A DNA stretch of 64,000 nt from Vibrio sp. SCSIO 43137 (GTDB lineage: Bacteria; Pseudomonadota; Gammaproteobacteria; Enterobacterales; Vibrionaceae), in the NCBI RefSeq assembly GCF_028201475.1, contig NZ_CP116383.1:2976001-3040000 (forward strand), read 5' to 3'. The position numbers and the translations under genes were made by a program. The notes under the pieces were generated by a model. The model was not told the DNA's origin. It ran no database searches and saw nothing but the letters and a program-made list of their open reading frames with translations. Shown here piece by piece: positions 58,529 through 64,000 of this stretch. Within the stretch, counting starts at the first letter, position 1, and the number at the start of each line of letters is the position of its first letter.

Positions 58529-59521
58529 TTAATCTTCAGCGATAGACGCTGGTGGCCAGTTCTCTAGGCGCATGCCAAGGGAAAGACCACGTGAAGCAAG
58601 TACGTCTTTAATCTCAGTAAGAGATTTTTTACCAAGGTTTGGCGTTTTAAGTAGCTCAACCTCAGTACGCTGTACAAGATCACCGATGTAGTGAATCGCT
58701 TCTGCTTTCAAACAGTTTGCAGAGCGAACTGTTAGTTCAAGATCGTCTACAGGACGCAGTAGGATCGGATCGAATTCTGGCTTCTCTTCCTTCTCCTCAG
58801 GTACACGTACATCACGAAGATCTACGAACGCATCCAGTTGCTCAGCTAGGATAGTAGCTGCGCGACGGATAGCTTCCTCAGGTTCCAGAGTACCATTCGT
58901 TTCCATATCGATAACAAGCTTGTCCAGGTCAGTACGTTGCTCAACACGTGCAGCTTCAACAGAGTAGGCAATTTTGTCTACTGGGCTGTAAGTTGCATCG
59001 ACAAGCAAACGACCGATTGGACGCTCATCTTCTTCAGTATGGATACGAGCAGAAGACGGAACATAACCACGACCACGCTCTACTTTGATACGCATAGCGA
59101 TCTCAGCGCTGTCATCCGTTAGGTGACAGATAACGTGTTCAGGGTTAGCGATCTCTACATCACCATCATGGGTGATGTCACCTGCAACAACAGGGCCTGA
59201 GCCTGATTTATTCAGTGTAATAAACACTTCATCTTTGCCTTCAGCTACACGAACAGCCAACCCTTTCAGGTTAAGAAGAATTTCAAGAATATCTTCCTGA
59301 ACACCTTCTTTAGTGCTGTATTCGTGCAATACGCCTTCAATTTCTACTTCCGTCACTGCGCAACCTGGCATTGAAGAAAGTAAAATACGACGAAGCGCGT
59401 TACCTAGAGTATGACCAAAGCCACGCTCTAATGGCTCAAGAGTTACTTTCGCATGTGTCGTGTTGATCTGTTCGATGTCAACAAGACGTGGCTTAAGAAA
59501 TTCTGTTACAGAACCCTGCAT
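58529..59521 (-). CDS. rpoA: DNA-directed RNA polymerase subunit alpha
   Basis: 330 residues: N-terminal dimerisation domain about 1-232 ([20 protein letters not shown]) and the C-terminal DNA- and activator-binding domain about 248-325 ([34 protein letters not shown]). It sits between rpsD and rplQ, as in all gamma-proteobacteria. Confidence 0.99.
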   Translation of the reverse strand: MQGSVTEFLKPRLVDIEQINTTHAKVTLEPLERGFGHTLGNALRRILLSSMPGCAVTEVEIEGVLHEYSTKEGVQEDILEILLNLKGLAVRVAEGKDEVFITLNKSGSGPVVAGDITHDGDVEIANPEHVICHLTDDSAEIAMRIKVERGRGYVPSSARIHTEEDERPIGRLLVDATYSPVDKIAYSVEAARVEQRTDLDKLVIDMETNGTLEPEEAIRRAATILAEQLDAFVDLRDVRVPEEKEEKPEFDPILLRPVDDLELTVRSANCLKAEAIHYIGDLVQRTEVELLKTPNLGKKSLTEIKDVLASRGLSLGMRLENWPPASIAED

Positions 59522-59545
59522 TGTGTCCTCTCTTTAGTTTAAACC

Positions 59546-60166
59546 TTACTTAGAGTAAAGTTCGACGATCAGGTGTTCGTTGATGTCAGCTGATAGATCT
59601 GAACGTTCAGGCATACGCTTGAATGTACCTTCCATCTTGCCACCATCTACTTCAATCCAAGTTGGTTTTTCGCGTTGTTCAGCAACTTCTAGAGCTGCTT
59701 TAATGCGAGATTGAGCTTTCGCTTTCTCACGAATAGAAACAACATCGTTTACCGCAACTTTGAATGAAGGAACGTTTACAACTTTACCGTTAACTAGGAT
59801 AGCTTTGTGGCTAACTAGCTGACGTGCTTCTGCGCGAGTTGCGCCAAAGCCCATGCGGTAAACTACGTTATCAAGACGACCTTCAAGAAGCTGAAGCAGG
59901 TTTTCACCTGTGTTGCCTTTAAGGCGTGCAGCTTCTTTGTAGTAGTTACGGAATTGTTTTTCTAGAACGCCGTAAGTACGACGGACTTTTTGCTTCTCAC
60001 GAAGCTGAACGCCATATTCAGATAGACGGCCTTTACGAGCGCCGTGCACACCTGGTGCGTTATCGATTTTACACTTGGTATCGATCGCGCGAACACCAGA
60101 CTTAAGGAATAAGTCAGTACCTTCGCGGCGACTAAGCTTCAGCTTAGGACCCAAATATCTTGCCAT
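59546..60166 (-). CDS. rpsD: 30S ribosomal protein S4
   Basis: 206 residues starting [21 protein letters not shown]4 nucleates 30S assembly and represses the alpha operon by binding its leader RNA. The S4-domain motif [24 protein letters not shown] is present. No cysteine zinc knuckle, as in E. coli. Confidence 0.99.
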   Translation of the reverse strand: MARYLGPKLKLSRREGTDLFLKSGVRAIDTKCKIDNAPGVHGARKGRLSEYGVQLREKQKVRRTYGVLEKQFRNYYKEAARLKGNTGENLLQLLEGRLDNVVYRMGFGATRAEARQLVSHKAILVNGKVVNVPSFKVAVNDVVSIREKAKAQSRIKAALEVAEQREKPTWIEVDGGKMEGTFKRMPERSDLSADINEHLIVELYSK

Positions 60167-60198
60167 GATTCTTCTCCAATATTCCTAGAAACGAAACG

Positions 60199-60588
60199 TT
60201 ACACGCGACGTTTCTTAGGTGGACGACAACCGTTATGAGGGATCGGAGTTGCATCAACAATGTTTGTGATGCGGTATCCAGCAGCATTAAGTGCACGGAT
60301 AGTTGACTCACGACCAGGACCTGGGCCCTTAACCATAACTTCCAAGTTCTTTAGGCCATATTCTTTAGCCATTTCGCCTGCGCGTTCTGCAGCAACCTGT
60401 GCAGCGAACGGAGTAGACTTACGAGAACCACGGAAACCTGAACCGCCTGCAGTAGCCCAAGCTAGTGCGTTACCTTGACGGTCTGTAATCGTAACGATTG
60501 TATTATTGAAAGAAGCATGGATGTGCGCTACGCCATCTGCAACTTGCTTGCGTACGCGCTTACGAGCGCGAGTTGGTTGTTTTGCCAT
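60199..60588 (-). CDS. rpsK: 30S ribosomal protein S11
   Basis: 129 residues: [29 protein letters not shown] and [20 protein letters not shown], ending [10 protein letters not shown]. Standard S11, 32 bases before rpsD. Confidence 0.99.
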   Translation of the reverse strand: MAKQPTRARKRVRKQVADGVAHIHASFNNTIVTITDRQGNALAWATAGGSGFRGSRKSTPFAAQVAAERAGEMAKEYGLKNLEVMVKGPGPGRESTIRALNAAGYRITNIVDATPIPHNGCRPPKKRRV

Positions 60589-60609
60589 TGTACTCTCTAC
60601 CTTATCCGA

Positions 60610-60966
60610 TTATTTCTTGATCGGCTTGCGCGGACCCTTACGGGTGCGAGCGTTGGTTTTAGTACGCTGTCCACGTAGTGGTAGACTGCGACGGTGACGA
60701 AGGCCACGGTAACAACCAAGGTCCATAAGACGCTTGATGTTCATTGACACTTCACGACGTAGATCGCCTTCCACGGTGTACTTGGCAACACCATCACGCA
60801 GTTGATCAATCTGCTCTTCAGTTAGTTCACTGATCTTAGCACTTTCAGCAATACCCACTTCAGCTAGAATAGCTTGAGCGCGAGTTTTACCGATGCCGTA
60901 AATCGCAGTAAGTGCGATTACAGAATGCTTATGATCAGGAATGTTAATGCCTGCTATACGGGCCAC
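60610..60966 (-). CDS. rpsM: 30S ribosomal protein S13
   Basis: 118 residues: [30 protein letters not shown] at the start and [25 protein letters not shown] at the end. The start codon is GTG at 60966, inside the S4 target structure, as in E. coli. First gene of the alpha operon. Confidence 0.98.
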   Translation of the reverse strand: MARIAGINIPDHKHSVIALTAIYGIGKTRAQAILAEVGIAESAKISELTEEQIDQLRDGVAKYTVEGDLRREVSMNIKRLMDLGCYRGLRHRRSLPLRGQRTKTNARTRKGPRKPIKK

Positions 60967-61058
60967 TATTCACTCCTAGTACTTATATAAAGAATTATCC
61001 GCAGCAAAGCCCGTAGAGGATACGCTGCGGTTTACTACTTCTTTTGCACGCAAAAGGT
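60964..61058 (-). promoter_or_regulatory. Alpha-operon leader (S4 target, Alpha_RBS)
   Basis: On the minus strand: a short CTTTTGC/GCAAAAG hairpin (61041-61056), CCGCAGC (61024-61030) pairing with GCTGCGG (60999-61005) around GTATCC...ACGGGCTTT, then CTAGGAGTGAATAGTGGCC over the GTG start. The GTATCC and ACGGGCTTT blocks and the ribosome site match the E. coli S4-binding pseudoknot, where S4 traps the 30S subunit and represses the operon. Confidence 0.85.
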
Positions 61059-61067
61059 AGGCCGAGC

Positions 61068-61096
61068 AATATACTCGACCAACCCTTACATTTCAA
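61068..61096 (-). promoter_or_regulatory. Promoter of the alpha operon between rpmJ and rpsM
   Basis: TTGAAA (61091-61096), 17-base spacer, TATATT (61068-61073) on the minus strand. Near-consensus, and it starts the transcript just before the S4 leader. Confidence 0.75.
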
Positions 61097-61114
61097 GTAA
61101 AAATTTCTGCTAAA

Positions 61115-61228
61115 TTAGCCTTGGCGTTGCTTATGCTTTGGCTCACTGCAAATCACGCGAACAACACCGTTGCGCTTGATAACTTTACAGTTACGGCAGA
61201 TTTTTTTAACGGAAGCACGAACTTTCAT
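61115..61228 (-). CDS. rpmJ: 50S ribosomal protein L36
   Basis: 37 residues, [20 protein letters not shown] onward, ending KHKQRQG. It keeps the zinc-binding residues C11, C14, C27 and H32, so it is the zinc-containing (C+) form. It lies between secY and the alpha-operon leader. Confidence 0.97.
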
Positions 61229-61267
61229 TGCTAAACTCCGTAAATGAGAATCTAACTATAGTCGCTA

Positions 61268-62602
61268 TTAGCGACCATAGCCTTTAAGATTCGCTTTTTT
61301 CAACACAGAATCATACTGTTGTGACATCAGATGAGTCTGTACCTGTGCCATGAAATCCATGATTACAACCACTACGATAAGTAGTGATGTGCCGCCGAAA
61401 TAGAACCTTACGTTCCAGGCGATCATCATGAACTCGGGGATCAGACAGATAAAGGTAATATATAGAGCACCTGCAAGGGTTAGTCTAGTCATTACTTTAT
61501 CGATATATTTCGCTGTCTGCTCACCTGGGCGGATGCCGGGTACGAATGCACCAGATTTCTTCAGATTATCAGCCGTTTCACGCGGGTTAAATACTAACGC
61601 CGTGTAGAAGAAACAGAAGAAGATAATCGCTGCTGCATAAAGCATAACGTACAGCGGCTGACCCGGGCTAAGAGCCAAAGACACATCAGTTAACCAACCA
61701 AATGTGCTGCTCTCACCGTTCTGGCCGAACCACTGAGCGATTGTTCCAGGGAACAAAATAATGCTCGATGCGAAAATTGCAGGAATTACACCAGCCATGT
61801 TGATTTTCAACGGCAGGTGAGTACTTTGTGCTGCAAACACTTTACGACCTTGTTGACGCTTCGCATAGTTAACGACGATTCGACGCTGACCACGCTCCAT
61901 GAAAACAACGAAGTAAATTACAGCAAAAGAAAGTACTGCAATTAACAGAAGAAGAAGTACGTGCAATTCACCTTGACGCGCTTGCTCAATTGTTTGTCCG
62001 ATTGCCGAAGGCAATCCAGCTACGATACCCGAGAAGATAATAATCGAGATACCGTTACCAATTCCGCGCTCTGTAATTTGTTCACCTAACCACATCAGGA
62101 ACATGGTGCCGGTTACTAAACTAACGGTAGCAATCAGGGTAAACATGGTTTGGTCGATAACGACCAGATTGTCGACCATGTTTGGTAAGCCTGTTGAAAT
62201 ACCAATCGCTTGGAATGTAGCTAATACAAGCGTGCCGTAGCGTGTATATTGGCTAATCTTACGACGCCCAGCTTCACCCTCTTTCTTGAGTTCAGCTAAC
62301 GCTGGATGAACTACAGTTAGCAGCTGGATAACAATCGAAGCCGAAATATACGGCATGATACCCAGCGCTAATATAGATGCACGCTCTAGAGCACCACCAG
62401 AGAACATGTTAAACATTTCAATGATGGTACCTTTTTGCTGTTCGAACATATTGGCAAGTACAGCTGCGTCAATACCAGGTAGCGGTACAAAAGAACCTGC
62501 TCTGAATACTAATAGTGCTATTACTACGTAGAGTAAACGCGACTTTAGTTCAGCCAAGCCGCTTTGTGTACTACGAAAATCTTGTCCTGGTTTCTTAGCC
62601 AT
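61268..62602 (-). CDS. secY: Protein translocase subunit SecY
   Basis: Channel of the Sec translocon. 444 residues with ten helices: [12 protein letters not shown] (N-terminal), the plug-region [28 protein letters not shown], the [17 protein letters not shown] loop and a basic C-terminus ([11 protein letters not shown]). Near the end of the spc operon, 20 bases after rplO. Confidence 0.99.
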   Translation of the reverse strand: MAKKPGQDFRSTQSGLAELKSRLLYVVIALLVFRAGSFVPLPGIDAAVLANMFEQQKGTIIEMFNMFSGGALERASILALGIMPYISASIVIQLLTVVHPALAELKKEGEAGRRKISQYTRYGTLVLATFQAIGISTGLPNMVDNLVVIDQTMFTLIATVSLVTGTMFLMWLGEQITERGIGNGISIIIFSGIVAGLPSAIGQTIEQARQGELHVLLLLLIAVLSFAVIYFVVFMERGQRRIVVNYAKRQQGRKVFAAQSTHLPLKINMAGVIPAIFASSIILFPGTIAQWFGQNGESSTFGWLTDVSLALSPGQPLYVMLYAAAIIFFCFFYTALVFNPRETADNLKKSGAFVPGIRPGEQTAKYIDKVMTRLTLAGALYITFICLIPEFMMIAWNVRFYFGGTSLLIVVVVIMDFMAQVQTHLMSQQYDSVLKKANLKGYGR

Positions 62603-62622
62603 CTGTACCTCGTTTCTCGAGA

Positions 62623-63057
62623 TTATTCCTCGATTTTACCGCCTGCAGCTTCGATTGCAGCTTTAGCGCCCTTAGTTACGCGAAGACCTTTAACAGTCAC
62701 AGCTTTGCTTAGTTCACCAGAAAGAACAACTTTAACAAACTCGATGTTCTTAGTGATAACGTTAGCAGCTTTAAGGCTGTTTAAGTCAACTACGTCACCT
62801 GTAACTTTCGCTAGCTCAGCTAGACGAACTTCAGCAGACACTAGGCTCTTACGAGAAGTGAAACCGAACTTAGGTAGACGTTGTTTCAGAGGCATCTGAC
62901 CGCCTTCGAAACCTGGACGAACACTGCCGCCAGAACGTGACTTTTGACCTTTGTGACCACGGCCACCTGTTTTACCAAGGCCTGAACCGATACCGCGACC
63001 TACGCGCTTCTTAGAAGGCTTAGAACCCGCAGCCGGTGATAGAGTATTCAAACGCAT
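62623..63057 (-). CDS. rplO: 50S ribosomal protein L15
   Basis: 144 residues: [39 protein letters not shown] and the C-terminal [18 protein letters not shown]. Standard L15, 5 bases after rpmD. Confidence 0.99.
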   Translation of the reverse strand: MRLNTLSPAAGSKPSKKRVGRGIGSGLGKTGGRGHKGQKSRSGGSVRPGFEGGQMPLKQRLPKFGFTSRKSLVSAEVRLAELAKVTGDVVDLNSLKAANVITKNIEFVKVVLSGELSKAVTVKGLRVTKGAKAAIEAAGGKIEE

Positions 63058-63062
63058 TCTGA

Positions 63063-63239
63063 TTACTCCTCAACTTTAACCATGTAGTAAACTTTGTTGA
63101 TCATTCCGCGCACGCACGGAGTGTCTTCAAGTTCAACTGTGTGGTTGATGCGACGAAGGCCTAAACCTTTCAAGCACAGTTTGTGCTTAGGTAAACGACC
63201 GATTGAGCTTTTAGTTTGAGTTACTTTAATAGTTGCCAT
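63063..63239 (-). CDS. rpmD: 50S ribosomal protein L30
   Basis: 58 residues: [20 protein letters not shown] onward, ending [12 protein letters not shown]. The L30 motif [19 protein letters not shown] is present. It lies between rpsE and rplO, where L30 always lies in the spc operon. Confidence 0.97.
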   Translation of the reverse strand: MATIKVTQTKSSIGRLPKHKLCLKGLGLRRINHTVELEDTPCVRGMINKVYYMVKVEE

Positions 63240-63245
63240 GATCCC

Positions 63246-63749
63246 TTACTCCGAAATAGATTCAACAGTTAGACCACGTTTAGCAGCAACCATTTCTGGT
63301 GACTTCATGCCGCTCAAACCATCAATCGTCGCACGAACGATATTGATTGGGTTCGTAGAACCGTACGCTTTCGCAAGTACGTTATGAACACCTACAACTT
63401 CAAGTACTGCACGCATCGCACCACCGGCGATGATACCTGTACCTTCTGCTGCTGGCTGCATGTAAACTTTAGAGCCAGTGTGACGACCTTTCACCGCGTG
63501 GTGAAGAGTACCGTCGTTAAGCGCAACAGTAACCATGTTACGACGCGCTTTTTCCATTGCTTTTTGAATCGCTGCTGGTACTTCACGAGCTTTGCCGTAA
63601 CCGAAACCAACGCGACCATTACCGTCACCAACTACAGTTAGTGCAGTAAAGCTAAAGATTCGACCACCTTTAACCGTCTTAGAAACACGGTTAACAGCAA
63701 TTAGCTTTTCGTGTAAATCTGTAGCTTGAGCTTGTTGTTCTTTAGCCAT
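63246..63749 (-). CDS. rpsE: 30S ribosomal protein S5
   Basis: 167 residues: [43 protein letters not shown] and [19 protein letters not shown]. The KGGR loop is where spectinomycin resistance changes arise; it is normal here. It has S5-type fidelity and helicase roles on the 30S subunit. Confidence 0.99.
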   Translation of the reverse strand: MAKEQQAQATDLHEKLIAVNRVSKTVKGGRIFSFTALTVVGDGNGRVGFGYGKAREVPAAIQKAMEKARRNMVTVALNDGTLHHAVKGRHTGSKVYMQPAAEGTGIIAGGAMRAVLEVVGVHNVLAKAYGSTNPINIVRATIDGLSGMKSPEMVAAKRGLTVESISE

Positions 63750-63764
63750 CTTCCAAACCCTACC

Positions 63765-64000
63765 TTAGAATTTAAGACCAGCTTCGCGAGCAGAATCTGC
63801 CAGCGCCGCTACTCGGCCGTGGTATTGGAAACCAGAACGATCGAAAGCAACATTTGAAATGCCTTTTTCGATAGCGCGCTCAGCAATAGCTTTACCTACT
63901 GCTTTAGCTGCGTCAACGTTACCAGTATTCTTCACTTGCTCACGGATCGCTTTTTCTACAGTAGAAGCTGCTGCGATAACCTCAGAGCCATTCGGTGCAA
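63765..64000 (-). CDS. rplR: 50S ribosomal protein L18, 5' part outside window
   Basis: Minus-strand frame ending at TAA 63765-63767 with the C-terminus [10 protein letters not shown] and [21 protein letters not shown]. It stays open to base 64000, so about 78 of the usual 117 residues are present. L18 binds 5S rRNA. It lies just before rpsE, as expected. Confidence 0.95.
   Translation of the reverse strand, partial: APNGSEVIAAASTVEKAIREQVKNTGNVDAAKAVGKAIAERAIEKGISNVAFDRSGFQYHGRVAALADSAREAGLKF

Overview
The window is an ordinary chromosomal segment of a gamma-proteobacterium, almost certainly a Vibrionaceae member (Vibrio or a close relative). The evidence is the gene order lptD-surA-pdxA-rsmA-apaG-apaH-folA, the spc/alpha ribosomal operon at the right edge, Vibrio-type proteins such as a TIGR03899-family protein, DUF2780 and DUF2607, and a zrg-type zinc locus. 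No rRNA, tRNA, CRISPR array, prophage or integron was seen. The only intact mobile element is one IS200-type insertion sequence.

Layout. 1-8139: djlA (cut by the window edge) diverges from the outer-membrane and housekeeping operon lptD-surA-pdxA-rsmA-apaG-apaH, which converges on folA. 8187-9436: yjjP-yjjB, a two-component ThrE-type exporter. About 9486-10192: IS200 element. 10239-12464: rplU-rpmA and obgE on the minus strand, separated by a cluster of REP-like palindromes. 12622-15414: ispB, mdh and argR. 15752-20073: a TAXI-type TRAP transporter (binding protein, fused permease) followed by a UspA protein. 20152-23844: rapA and rluA. 24164-27660: thiBPQ behind a TPP riboswitch. 27718-29717: mpl-ubiX. 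29960-38579: fbp, ytfP, tamB, tamA, msrA, ytfK and ytfJ. In E. coli these genes form one cluster together with cpdB.

38681-42359 is a zinc-responsive locus: a Zur-box promoter, a small His-containing exported protein, a His-rich periplasmic protein (ZrgA), a MacB/FtsX-like ABC ATPase and permease, and a DUF3299 protein. It matches the zrg system reported in Vibrio cholerae, but its transporter does not look like a classical zinc importer. An unannotated 34-residue membrane protein lies just downstream on the opposite strand. 43671-49339 is sulfate activation: cobA and cysD-cysN-(SLC13 permease)-cysC. 49636-58019: cpdB, a Crp/Fnr regulator, an OmpV/MipA-like porin, elaA, a DMT exporter, an OapA/YtfB-like LysM protein, fklB, a DUF2780 protein and an O-acetylhomoserine sulfhydrylase. 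58116-64000 is the end of the spc operon and the whole alpha operon (rplR, rpsE, rpmD, rplO, secY, rpmJ, then rpsM, rpsK, rpsD, rpoA, rplQ), including the S4-responsive leader and an internal promoter.

Most of the window is well-understood core genome. The items most worth a second look are the zrg locus and its neighbour small protein, the structured leader with a 10-codon ORF before the TRAP genes, an IS200 transposase with a nonsense codon 16 codons before its usual end, a hairpin flanked by 8-bp direct repeats before apaG, and several candidate operators. All functional statements rest on recognition of family motifs and gene order; no database search was run.
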